From NCBI RefSeq assembly GCF_001270495.1, contig NZ_LGUR01000236.1, forward strand, positions 1-53,561: a DNA stretch of 53,561 bases, in the 5' to 3' direction. The first letter of the stretch is position 1. The number at the start of each line of letters is the position of its first letter. Source of the stretch: Streptomyces viridochromogenes. GTDB lineage: Bacteria; Actinomycetota; Actinomycetes; Streptomycetales; Streptomycetaceae. Below are positions 1 through 10,430 of the stretch, one piece after another. A model generated the notes under the pieces. That model worked only from the letters and a program-made list of their open reading frames with translations. It was not told the origin of the DNA and searched no databases. Both the position numbers and the translations under genes were made by a program.

Positions 1-1
1 C

Positions 2-1843
2 GCACATTCAGCCGCCCGCCCCGAGGACCTCACCCAGATCCTCGCCGACCTGGCCCTCGCCGACCGCCTCCCCTTCGTCGCCTCGCCCGAGCCCCTGCCG
101 CCCCGCCGCGTCCTGCTGACCGGCGCCACCGGCTTCCTCGGCAGCCACATGCTGCTGGACCTGCTGCGGCACAGCGACGCCCACGTCTACTGCCTGGTCC
201 GCGCCGCCGACGAGGAGACGGCCACGGCCCGGCTCGGCACAGCGCTCAAGAGCTACGCGTTGCCCTGGTCGGCAGAGGTCCGCCGCCGCATCACCGTGCT
301 CCCCGGCGACATCCGCCACCCCCACCTGGGCCTGTCCGACGACCTCTGGAACACCCTCGCCCACGAGCTGGACAGCGTCGTCGGGGTCGCGGCCGCGGTG
401 GACTTCCTGCGCGGCTACCAGTCCCTGCGCACCAGCAACGTCCTCGGCGCCCTCACCCTGGCCGAACTGGCGGCGACCGGCCGCCCCAAGCCGCTGCACC
501 ACATCTCGTCCATCGCCGTCTTCAACGAGGTCGGCATCCCCTCCATGGGCGAGGACGACCCGCTCGCCCACGTCGACCGGCTGATCGCCGGCTACGACCA
601 GACCAAGTGGGCCGCGGAGGTCGCCCTGCGCCGCGCCCGCGACCACGGTCTGGTGGTGACCGCCCTGCGGCCGGGCGGCATCGGCGGTCACACCAGGACG
701 GGCGCCTACAACCCCCAGGACCTGAGCAGCGGCCTCATCTCGGCCTTCGGCCGCTTCCGCACCGTCCCCGCGTTCCGCTACCTCAACGCCGCCCCGGTCG
801 ACTGGGTCAGCCGCGTCGCGGTCGCCGCCGTCTGCGAACCCGACGCCTGGGGTTTCGACTACAACCTCACCGGCGTTCCCAACACGCTCGACGACGTCGT
901 GGGGGACATGGCCCTCGGCGGCGTGCACGTCCGCGTCCACGACTGGGACGAGTGGCGTACCGACGCCCTTTCCCGCCTCCAGGCGGACCCGATCCCCGAA
1001 CTGGCCTTCCTCGCCCGCGTGTTGCAGAGCCCCACCGCCCTGAAACTGTGCGAGGCGACCCTGAAGGGCCCGGCCGCCACGGCCGACCGCACCACCGCAC
1101 TCGTCGACGCCCTCGGCCTGCCGCCCGCCGCCCGCTACGACGCCCGGGCCCAGCTGCGGACCTTCGAACGCCTCGCCCGCGACGGCCTCGCCCGCCTCCC
1201 GCAGCAGGACGACCAGCCCTACCTGTGGTTCTCCGAGACCACCGAGGGCAGCGTCGGTCCCGTCGGAGCCACCCCCGACACACCCTGCGCCATGTCCCTC
1301 ACCCTCTCCATCGCGAGCATGCACCAGCTGGTGACGGAACGCCGCGTCGACGTCCGCGGCGAGGTCACCTGCCCGGCCCTGCACCCCGAGCCGCTTACCG
1401 TGGCACGCGGTGACATCTGGATCCGCCCCGAGGAGGGCATCCCGCACCGGCACGGCCTGCGCCACCAACTGCTGCGCTACCGGCTGGAGTTGACGGACAC
1501 CGAAGGCGGCCGCTGGTGGCTGGAGGGCCACAAGTACGCCCGTGCCCGCCGCGACGTCTGGCGGCAGACCCGCGCCCTCACCGTGGAGCTCGGCCGCGAG
1601 GGCGGACCGGCGAGCCTGGCGGGCGAGGTCGTCGTCCCCGCGGATTCCTACGTACGCGACCAGATCGACGGCATCAAGGTCGACCCGCGCCTGACCAGCC
1701 AGGAGAAGCGCGCCGCCAAGCTGACCTGGCTCGCCTGGTTCGGCCTGGAGATGGGTCGCGGCCTGCTCGGACCCTTCGCCCGCGCCGCCGCGGACCTGCT
1801 CGACCTGCGCCGCACCCAGACCCCCACGGAGCAGCACCGATGA
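2..1843 (+). CDS. Thioester-reductase/SDR protein with extra C-terminal domain (5' partial)
   Basis: The frame is open from the first bases of the window, so the N terminus is missing; about 613 residues are present. Around residue 40 the motif GATGFLG marks an NAD(P)-binding Rossmann fold, and Tyr-x3-Lys (YDQTK) follows about 160 residues later. This is the pattern of the Lys2/carboxylic-acid-reductase type reductase domain that releases acyl thioesters as aldehydes. Beyond about residue 400 a second domain follows (GEVTCPALHPEPLT, then RYRLELTDTEGGRWWLEGHK). I recognise this from the C-terminal region of cholesterol-oxidase-like GMC oxidoreductases that also carry alpha/beta hydrolases. The stop overlaps the next start by ATGA, so the two are probably translationally coupled. 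The substrate is unknown, but a fatty acyl or steroid-like lipid is the natural inference. An adenylation or carrier domain may lie upstream of the window. Confidence 0.8.
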   Translation, partial: AHSAARPEDLTQILADLALADRLPFVASPEPLPPRRVLLTGATGFLGSHMLLDLLRHSDAHVYCLVRAADEETATARLGTALKSYALPWSAEVRRRITVLPGDIRHPHLGLSDDLWNTLAHELDSVVGVAAAVDFLRGYQSLRTSNVLGALTLAELAATGRPKPLHHISSIAVFNEVGIPSMGEDDPLAHVDRLIAGYDQTKWAAEVALRRARDHGLVVTALRPGGIGGHTRTGAYNPQDLSSGLISAFGRFRTVPAFRYLNAAPVDWVSRVAVAAVCEPDAWGFDYNLTGVPNTLDDVVGDMALGGVHVRVHDWDEWRTDALSRLQADPIPELAFLARVLQSPTALKLCEATLKGPAATADRTTALVDALGLPPAARYDARAQLRTFERLARDGLARLPQQDDQPYLWFSETTEGSVGPVGATPDTPCAMSLTLSIASMHQLVTERRVDVRGEVTCPALHPEPLTVARGDIWIRPEEGIPHRHGLRHQLLRYRLELTDTEGGRWWLEGHKYARARRDVWRQTRALTVELGREGGPASLAGEVVVPADSYVRDQIDGIKVDPRLTSQEKRAAKLTWLAWFGLEMGRGLLGPFARAAADLLDLRRTQTPTEQHR

Positions 1844-2991
1844 TCTTCCGGACGACGAACACCAGAACCCCCCGGCCGGCACTGCGCAAGGTCAGAACCA
1901 CCCCGACCCCGCGCCCCCTCCGCCACCGCCTCGACCCCGCGAGGGTCGAGGAGATCCCGTTCCGCACCACCGACGGCGTACGCCTCGGCCTGACCCGCAT
2001 CGACACCGGCGACCGCGCCCCCGCCCACGACCGCCCCGCCGTCCTGCTCCTGCACGGACACACCGCCTCGGCCGACATGTTCCTGCTGCCCGAGACCCGC
2101 AACCTGGTCGACTCCCTCCTGGACGAGGGCTACGAGCCCTGGCTCCTCGACTGGCGGGGCAGCTGCCGCCTGCCGTACAACGAGACGGGCCGCCGCTACA
2201 CCTACGACGACGTCGCCCTCTACGACATCCCGGAGGCCGTCGCCCACATCCGCACCCGCATCGGCGACCGGCCGCTCTTCGCCGTCGCCCACTGCATCGG
2301 CTCCCTCACCCTCTCCCTGAGCATGACGGCCGGCCTGGTGCCCGGCCTCGCGGGTGTGGTGTCCCAGGGGGTGTTCCTCACCCCGAAGCTCGCGGGGCGC
2401 ACCTCCCTGCGGATGTCCCTGGCCGGCGAACTGCTGAAGTCCCGTATCGACCACATCCCCGTCGACTTCCGCAAGGTCGGCCTCTGGTCGAAGTACACCC
2501 CGCTGTTCGCCCTGGCCTCCCGCAAGGCCACCTGCCCGGACCCCACCTGCCAGATCCTGCACAACTCGGCCTGGGGTACCGGCGCCTCGCTCTTCGTCCA
2601 CGAGCATCTGACCGAGACGACACACGACCGGCTCGCCGAACTCCTCGGCCCCGCCCCGCTGTGGATCCTGCCGCACCTGCGCCGCATCGAACTGGCCCGC
2701 ACCGTCGTCCGCTGGCACGACACCGACCACCGCTACCGGACCCTCCCGCAGAACGCCCTGGACGCGGCGGCCCGCATCGACGCCCCCGTCCTGCTCCTGG
2801 CCGGCAGCGAGAACGGCCTGTGGCTCGACTCCCAGCGGCTCTGCCGCGACGTCCTCGCCCACCGCCAACCACAACTGGACGTCACGTACACCGAGATCCC
2901 CGGCTACGGCCACCTGGACACGTTCCTGGGCAGGGGAGCGGCCCTCGACGTGTTCGGGCACATCCTCGGCTTCCTGGGGGAACGCCGGTGA
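1840..2991 (+). CDS. Alpha/beta hydrolase with cysteine in the nucleophile elbow
   Basis: A 383-residue alpha/beta hydrolase. The oxyanion segment LLLHGHTAS is near residue 70 and the strand WLLDWRGS near 101. The nucleophile elbow reads AHCIGS, so Cys152 stands where most relatives have Ser, as in PhaC-like and dienelactone-hydrolase-like enzymes. The late GYGHLD supplies the histidine. The long N terminus (about 40 residues, Arg/Pro/Thr rich) shows no clear signal peptide. The ATG lies in the ATGA overlap with the reductase gene, which decides the start. The family resembles hydrolases fused or linked to cholesterol-oxidase-type GMC enzymes. Together with the preceding reductase it suggests processing of a lipid or thioester. 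The exact reaction is not determined. Confidence 0.75.
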   Translation: MIFRTTNTRTPRPALRKVRTTPTPRPLRHRLDPARVEEIPFRTTDGVRLGLTRIDTGDRAPAHDRPAVLLLHGHTASADMFLLPETRNLVDSLLDEGYEPWLLDWRGSCRLPYNETGRRYTYDDVALYDIPEAVAHIRTRIGDRPLFAVAHCIGSLTLSLSMTAGLVPGLAGVVSQGVFLTPKLAGRTSLRMSLAGELLKSRIDHIPVDFRKVGLWSKYTPLFALASRKATCPDPTCQILHNSAWGTGASLFVHEHLTETTHDRLAELLGPAPLWILPHLRRIELARTVVRWHDTDHRYRTLPQNALDAAARIDAPVLLLAGSENGLWLDSQRLCRDVLAHRQPQLDVTYTEIPGYGHLDTFLGRGAALDVFGHILGFLGERR

Positions 2992-3008
2992 CGGCACCCC
3001 GCGCGGCC

Positions 3009-3031
3009 GGTTACCGTACCGGGCAGTAACC
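3009..3031. promoter_or_regulatory. Inverted repeat upstream of the third hydrolase gene
   Basis: GGTTAC and GTAACC form perfect 6-base arms separated by 11 bases, between the coupled reductase/hydrolase pair and the next hydrolase. The 23-base span suits a dimeric repressor site. No cognate regulator is adjacent, so the role is inference. Confidence 0.35.
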
Positions 3032-3057
3032 AGAGATCGCACTCCAGGAGGCCACCC

Positions 3058-3837
3058 ATGCCGCAGCTCGCAGTCGACGCCGCGACGCTGACGTACGACG
3101 ACGAGGGCCCCCGCGACGGCGGGGGTGTGCCCCTGGTGTTCGTCCACGGCTGGACGGCGAACCGGCACCGCTGGGACCACCAGGTGGCCCACTTCGCCGA
3201 GAAGCGGCGCGTCGTCCGGCTGGATCTGCGCGGCCACGGGGAGAGCAGCGGGGCGGGAGCACGCCGGGTCGACGATCTGGCCCAGGACGTCCTCGCCCTC
3301 CTCGATCACCTCGGGATCGAGCGGTTCGTGATCATCGGCCACTCCATGGGCGGGATGATCGCCCAGACCATCACCCTCGCGCACCCGGAACGCGTCGAGC
3401 GCATGGTGCTGGTGAACTCCATCGGCAGGATGGCCTACAGCCGGGGTCGCGCCCTGCTGATGGCCGCCTCGACCCTCGCCCCCTTCAAGCTGTTCGTCGC
3501 CGCCAACATCCAGCGCGCCTTCGCCCCCGGCTACCCGCGCGAGGAGATCCGCGAGTACATCCGTGCCTCCGCCGACACTCCCCGCGAGGTCGTCATGACG
3601 CTCTACGGCGCCATGCGCGCCTTCGACGTGCTGGACAGGGCCGGCGAGATACGGACGCCCACCCTGATGGTGCACGGCTACCACGACATCCAGCTGCCCC
3701 TCGCCCAGATGCTGCGGATGGCCAAGGCGTACCCGGACGCGTTGATCCGTGTCCTGGACGCCGGTCACGAACTGCCGGTGGAGAAGCCGGCCGAACTGAC
3801 GGCGGCACTCGACCGGTTCCTCTGTGACTGCTGTTGA
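3058..3837 (+). CDS. Alpha/beta hydrolase (serine esterase/peroxidase-like)
   Basis: A 259-residue enzyme with a complete alpha/beta hydrolase triad. The oxyanion segment FVHGWTAN is at about residue 28, the nucleophile elbow GHSMGG has Ser96, the acid Asp210 is in GYHD, and His237 is in DAGHELP. AGGAGG sits just upstream of the ATG and fixes the start. The gene is 66 bases after the Cys-type hydrolase in the same direction, so it may share the operon, although an inverted repeat between them leaves room for a separate promoter. There is no signal peptide, so it is likely cytoplasmic. Esterase, lactonase and cofactor-free haloperoxidase members all share this layout and cannot be separated by reading. 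Confidence 0.8.
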   Translation: MPQLAVDAATLTYDDEGPRDGGGVPLVFVHGWTANRHRWDHQVAHFAEKRRVVRLDLRGHGESSGAGARRVDDLAQDVLALLDHLGIERFVIIGHSMGGMIAQTITLAHPERVERMVLVNSIGRMAYSRGRALLMAASTLAPFKLFVAANIQRAFAPGYPREEIREYIRASADTPREVVMTLYGAMRAFDVLDRAGEIRTPTLMVHGYHDIQLPLAQMLRMAKAYPDALIRVLDAGHELPVEKPAELTAALDRFLCDCC

Positions 3838-3886
3838 CGGCGGAGGGCGGTGCTCCTAGGGTCTGCCGCGAAATTCGGAAATCACT

Positions 3887-3899
3887 CCGAAACTTTCGG
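3887..3899. promoter_or_regulatory. Xylanase-type palindrome CCGAAACTTTCGG
   Basis: A perfect 6-1-6 palindrome, with a related CGAAATTCGG just upstream, lies before the dead xylanase gene. GAAA/TTTC palindromes of this sort are known upstream of actinomycete xylanase genes as operators for xylose/xylan regulation. It survives although the gene is broken. Confidence 0.6.
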
Positions 3900-3911
3900 C
3901 AGGCTCACGAG

Positions 3912-4924
<1,013 letters not shown>

Positions 4925-4948
4925 TCGGCCCCGCACCGGCCCCGAACG

Positions 4949-4987
4949 GTGTCCGGCGCGGCGCTCATACCGCCCCGCGCCGGACAC
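4949..4987. terminator. Strong inverted repeat between convergent genes
   Basis: GTGTCCGGCGCGG pairs perfectly with CCGCGCCGGACAC (13 bp) around a 13-base loop. It lies between the xylanase pseudogene and the lipoprotein gene, which converge, so it can serve as a bidirectional terminator. Confidence 0.65.
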
Positions 4988-4996
4988 ACCCGCCGC

Positions 4997-5716
4997 TCAG
5001 CCGACCCGCAGGGTCTTCTTGGCCAGTTCGTACGCCGGCAGCATCGCCCGGTGCTCGTCGGTGTCCATCCCGCCGAGGTGTATGACGACCGGACCCTCCT
5101 CGGTGGAGACCGCCAGGGCGGTCTCCTCCTTCGTCTCCTCCAGGAGTTCGCTCGTGACGAGGTACTCGACCTCGGCCCCGGCGAGGCCGCCCGCCTCGAA
5201 CTCGCTGTACTTCGCCTTGCTCACGCCGTTTTCGTCCGCCAGGAAGGCCTCCAGTACGGTGCGCGCGTCGTCGGCACCCGGTTCGCCCGTCCAGATGCGC
5301 AGGAAGCCGATGTTCCCCGCCGGCTTGGCGTCGACCTCGCAGGCCGCCGTGACCGGGCCCTGGTGCATGAGGGCGTCGGCGATCTCCTGGGCCAGCTCGT
5401 CGTCCTCGGCGTCGGCGGAGCCGTCACCGCCGCCGGCCGACTCGTCCTTCTCCGTCCCGGCGTCGACGGCCTCCGCCTCCCAGTACTGGGCGATGTCGAA
5501 GGTGACCGGGAGCTCGCAGGCCGATCCGGCCGCGCCGATGGTGCCCCCGCTCCTCACCGCCGTATCGCTGTCACTCGCCGCCTCGGCCGACGCCGTAGCG
5601 CTCGCCGATGTCTTCGTGTCGTCCTCGGCCGCACCCGAGCAGCCCGTCAGCACCCCGGCCAGCAAGGCCACCTGGGCCAGCCGACGACGATGTGCCTGTC
5701 TTGCCCCCACCAGCAT
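4997..5716 (-). CDS. Putative secreted lipoprotein
   Basis: A 239-residue protein with a basic N terminus, a short hydrophobic segment and a lipobox ending at Cys26 (GVLTGC). It is therefore expected to be lipid-anchored on the outer face of the membrane. After a Ser/Ala/Asp-rich linker it has a mixed acidic domain without a motif I recognise. The start was chosen at the ATG preceded by GGGGAGAG; a longer open frame upstream has no ribosome site and would bury the signal. The gene converges on the xylanase pseudogene across a strong hairpin and is divergent from the mycothiol-type isomerase gene. Function unknown. Confidence 0.75.
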   Translation of the reverse strand: MLVGARQAHRRRLAQVALLAGVLTGCSGAAEDDTKTSASATASAEAASDSDTAVRSGGTIGAAGSACELPVTFDIAQYWEAEAVDAGTEKDESAGGGDGSADAEDDELAQEIADALMHQGPVTAACEVDAKPAGNIGFLRIWTGEPGADDARTVLEAFLADENGVSKAKYSEFEAGGLAGAEVEYLVTSELLEETKEETALAVSTEEGPVVIHLGGMDTDEHRAMLPAYELAKKTLRVG

Positions 5717-5844
5717 CGTGCTCTCTCCCCACCCGATCCCGCCTGCGGATCCCGTTTCAGGCGGCATACAGTATCCGAGCCCACCGGCAAGGCGGAGCCC
5801 GGACCACCGGCCGAACGGATTTGGGCCTGCGGCATCATGAGGCG

Positions 5845-6636
5845 ATGACCTCGCTGAGCTTCGACCGCTACTGCGACGAGATCGTCTCCCAGACCGAGCG
5901 GCTGATCTCCCACGTGCGCGGCGCGGACATGACCGCCCCGGTGCTCTCCTGCCCCGGCTGGAACCTCGGCCAGCTGCTGCGGCATGTGGGCGGCGACCAC
6001 CGGTGGGCGGAGGAGATCGTGCGCACCGGCGCCACCGGCCCGCTCCCCGACGACGGGGTCAACGACCTCTCCGCCTACACCCACGAGGACGCGACCGTCC
6101 TGATCCCGTGGCTCACCGAGGGTGCGGCACGGCTCGGTGCCGCCCTCCGCGCCGCGGGACCCGACGCCCTGGCGTGGAACCCCTCCGCGGACGGTTCGGC
6201 GCCGGTGGTGTTCTGGGCGCGGCGCATGACCTACGAGACGGTCGTGCACCGGGCCGACGCGGCGCGGGCCGCCGGAGCCGGGTTCGCTCTCGACAAGGAC
6301 CTCGCCGTCGACGCGGTGGAGGAGTGGCTGGAGTACTCCACCTTCCCCGAGGCCTTCGAGCCCGGCACGGACCTGCCCGACCTGCTCGGCCCCGACCGCA
6401 CCCTCTACTTCGACGCAACGGACGCCGGGGAGTGGGTCGTCGACCTCACCGGCGAACGGCCCGTCTGGCGCCCGGGGTCCGACGGGGCCACCGGGACGGC
6501 ACGCGGCCCGGTGACCGACCTCCTCCTGTACTTCTACCAGCGGCCCGCGCCCGGCATCGAGACCAAGGGCGACACGGCACTTCTCGACCTCTGGAGGACC
6601 CGCTCCGGATTCTGGCTGGAGGCGCCGGAGGAGTGA
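5845..6636 (+). CDS. Mycothiol-dependent maleylpyruvate isomerase-family protein
   Basis: A 263-residue protein of the DinB/maleylpyruvate-isomerase type found in actinobacteria. The N-terminal four-helix bundle contains the metal-site pattern: CPGW near 36, LLRHVGGDH (His47 and His52), and later TYETVVHRADA with another His. Relatives use mycothiol as cofactor for isomerisation or transfer. A C-terminal domain follows from about residue 170. The ATG at 5845 was chosen because the Pfam-like domain begins directly after it; the open frame upstream runs through the neighbouring promoter region. The stop lies one base from the stop of the convergent oxidoreductase gene. Confidence 0.8.
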   Translation: MTSLSFDRYCDEIVSQTERLISHVRGADMTAPVLSCPGWNLGQLLRHVGGDHRWAEEIVRTGATGPLPDDGVNDLSAYTHEDATVLIPWLTEGAARLGAALRAAGPDALAWNPSADGSAPVVFWARRMTYETVVHRADAARAAGAGFALDKDLAVDAVEEWLEYSTFPEAFEPGTDLPDLLGPDRTLYFDATDAGEWVVDLTGERPVWRPGSDGATGTARGPVTDLLLYFYQRPAPGIETKGDTALLDLWRTRSGFWLEAPEE

Positions 6637-6637
6637 C

Positions 6638-7264
6638 CTATGCGGCGGCGCGGGGGACCACCTTGATGTTGAACGTGTGGGCGCCCAGGCCGCCGGCGAT
6701 CCCCATGAAGAGCAGAGCGAAGTGCTCCTGCCCGCGCGCGGTGGTGATGCCCCCGATGTCCAGCTGCGACGACGGGGGCCAGCCCAGGTCGGTGAGCAGC
6801 CGGCCGGTGGTGCGCTTGGCCTCGGCGTCGTCGCCCGAGAGGAAGACGGTGCTCGGACCTTCCAGACCGTCGGGGGCGGTCATCGCCGTCGAGTCCATCG
6901 TGCACAGCGTCTTGACGACGGGGGTCAGGGGGAAGGCCTCCTGGATCTGTTCTCCCAGGCTGCTGTTGGGGTGCGAGAGCTCGGTGTAGTCATCGGTGAG
7001 GCCGACTCCGACGTCGATGAGCACCTTGCCGGCCAGGGCTGGTGCCCCGATGGAGCGCAGCAGTTCCACGGACACGTTCCCCGGGGTCGCGTTCACGAGC
7101 ACCTCCGCGTGTGCCGTCGCCCCGCTCAAGTCCGCCACGGGGAGGCCGAGATCCGTCCGTTCCTTCGGTTCACGGGAACCGAGCAGGGTGTCGTGCCCTG
7201 CGGCTCGCCAGCCCTGGGCGAGTGCTCGTGCGACGTTGCCGGTGCCAAGCAGTCCTATACGCAT
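6638..7264 (-). CDS. NAD(P)-binding oxidoreductase, F420/NADP-reductase-like
   Basis: A 208-residue single-domain protein beginning MRIGLLGTGNVARALAQG, a classic beta-alpha-beta dinucleotide site at the very N terminus. LLGSREP after strand 2 fits NADP(H) preference. LVNATPG and the later GDDAEAK match the NADPH-dependent F420 reductase/ProC-like family annotated in streptomycetes as 'NAD(P)-binding domain protein'. It converges almost end to end with the isomerase gene and is divergent from the methyltransferase across a 195-base region. Whether it truly uses F420 cannot be told from sequence alone. Confidence 0.75.
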   Translation of the reverse strand: MRIGLLGTGNVARALAQGWRAAGHDTLLGSREPKERTDLGLPVADLSGATAHAEVLVNATPGNVSVELLRSIGAPALAGKVLIDVGVGLTDDYTELSHPNSSLGEQIQEAFPLTPVVKTLCTMDSTAMTAPDGLEGPSTVFLSGDDAEAKRTTGRLLTDLGWPPSSQLDIGGITTARGQEHFALLFMGIAGGLGAHTFNIKVVPRAAA

Positions 7265-7366
7265 GGTTCGACGCTAGGCGGGGCGACGGGTCCGGCGAAT
7301 CGGGCCGCGGGTCCAGGAGGTACGGCACCAAGGTCGTAGTCCTGTGGTCCCGGCCGCCCGGCGGGT

Positions 7367-7381
7367 TTGCCGAACCGGCAA
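7367..7381. promoter_or_regulatory. Palindrome TTGCCG-AAC-CGGCAA in a divergent promoter region
   Basis: Perfect 6-base arms with a 3-base centre lie in the gap between the divergent oxidoreductase and methyltransferase genes. The position suits an operator controlling either gene. No regulator gene is next to it. Confidence 0.35.
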
Positions 7382-7459
7382 GGTCGTTTGTCACTCCTCG
7401 GGGCGTCCCGCAGGCTTCTTCAGTGTGAACGCGACCACACCTGCGCACCGGGAGATGCC

Positions 7460-8101
7460 ATGACCGAGACCCCCGCTCTGAAGGCCGCCGAGTTCTGGGA
7501 GGGCCGCTACCGGGACGGCGACCGTCTGTGGAGCGGTCGCCCCAACGCGCTCCTCGTCCGCGAGGCCGCCGAGCTCGCGCCGGGCACCGCACTCGACCTC
7601 GGGTGCGGTGAAGGAGGCGACGTGGTGTGGCTCGCCGCACGCGGCTGGCGGGTCACCGGCGTCGACATCTCGCACACGGCGCTGGAGCGTGCCGCCGGGC
7701 ATGCCGCCGAGGCGGGCCTGAGCGACCGTACGGCCTGGGAACGGCACGTGCTGGGAGAGACGTTCCCCGAGGGGTCGTTCGACCTCGTCAACGTCCAGTT
7801 CCTGCAGTCGCCGGTGGCACTCGACCAGCGGCGGATCCTGCGCCAGGCCGCCGAGGCCGTCGCGGCCGGCGGCACGCTGTTGATCGTCATGCACGCCGGT
7901 TGGCCGTCCTGGCAGAGCGAGCCGCCCTTCGCGGCGGAGTTCCCGACGCTGGACAGCGTCCTGGACGAACTCGCGCTGCCCAAGGCCGACTGGACCGTGG
8001 AGACGCTGGAGACGGTGCGCAGCGTGAGCGTGTCACCCGAGGGTGTGGAGGGCTTCCGGGACGACAACGTGTGGCGCATCCGGCGCGGCGGCGACGCCTG
8101 A
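7460..8101 (+). CDS. SAM-dependent class I methyltransferase
   Basis: A 213-residue protein with the Rossmann-type SAM site: motif I ALDLGCGEGGDVVWLA near residue 45, the acidic end of strand 2 in VTGVDIS, and a motif IV region FDLVNVQFLQ. The N-terminal FWEGRYRDGDRLWSGRPN resembles the TPMT/tellurite-resistance-like group. GGGAG upstream of ATG 7460 supports the start. The substrate is not predictable; small-molecule methylation is likely. The gene stands alone between a divergent oxidoreductase and the convergent glpD gene. Confidence 0.8.
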   Translation: MTETPALKAAEFWEGRYRDGDRLWSGRPNALLVREAAELAPGTALDLGCGEGGDVVWLAARGWRVTGVDISHTALERAAGHAAEAGLSDRTAWERHVLGETFPEGSFDLVNVQFLQSPVALDQRRILRQAAEAVAAGGTLLIVMHAGWPSWQSEPPFAAEFPTLDSVLDELALPKADWTVETLETVRSVSVSPEGVEGFRDDNVWRIRRGGDA

Positions 8102-8126
8102 CACACCCCGCGACCCGCTCCTGCGC

Positions 8127-9757
<1,631 letters not shown>

Positions 9758-9761
<4 letters not shown>

Positions 9762-10357
9762 GGCGTGAGGGTCCTTTCCAGGATGCTGCGCAGTTCCGCC
9801 AGGAAGGCCTCGCTGCTCAGGTCGGCGTCGTCCTCGTCGGTCATGGTCCGCAGGGACAGGGTGAAGGACTGGACGATCAGCAGCAGGGCCCGCGCCTGCC
9901 GTTCGACGTGACCGGCGCGCACCGACCCGTCGGCGTGGCCTTCGCGCACGGCATCGGCCAGCAGCGCGATGAGCGCCTCCTGGCTCGCGCCGCGGCGGTC
10001 GAGGACGTAGGGGAGCAGCAGCTCCGGGTCGACGTCGACGATCTTCCGGAAGAGCGGGTGGGCCCCGAATGCCTCCACTCCGGCCACCAGACCCTCGACG
10101 ATCAGGCCGCGCGCGTTCGCCCCGGGCCGCCGCTCGGGCATGGCCCCGGTGGCGACGGCGACCCACTCCCGGGTCATCAGGTCCCCCACCAGGGAGCGCA
10201 CGTCGGGCCACCGTCGGTAGAGCGTCATCCGGGAGACACCGGCGCGGCGGGCCACGTCGGTCAGCGTCGTACGGCGTACTCCGACGGCCAGGACGCAGTC
10301 GCGCACCGCGTCGAGCACCGCGTCGCCGTCCGAGTGGTTGTGACGAATAGGCGTCAT
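9758..10357 (-). CDS. TetR-family repressor of the glpD/flavoprotein locus
   Basis: A 199-residue TetR-type regulator. The N-terminal helix-turn-helix is clear (TLTDVARRAGVSRMTLYRRW, residues about 31-50), followed by a helical ligand domain with no specific signature. Its ATG has no Shine-Dalgarno site. TACACT lies seven bases upstream, so the transcript may begin at the start codon. A pseudo-palindrome overlaps that element, which fits autoregulation and control of the divergent flavoprotein. It is coupled to glpD by a 4-base overlap. Confidence 0.85.
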
Positions 10358-10372
10358 GTGTCACAGTGTAAC
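10358..10372. promoter_or_regulatory. Pseudo-palindromic operator overlapping the tetR promoter
   Basis: GTGTCA-CAG-TGTAAC has dyad symmetry in GT..CA/TG..AC and abuts the tetR start. On the minus strand it contains TACACT, a plausible -10 seven bases before the ATG. A TetR dimer bound here would block its own promoter and could affect the divergent gene. Confidence 0.45.
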
Positions 10373-10430
10373 GCCTGCGAGGCCGTCCGGGACACGGCAT
10401 CGCTCGAATCGACCGGTGAGGACAACAGCC

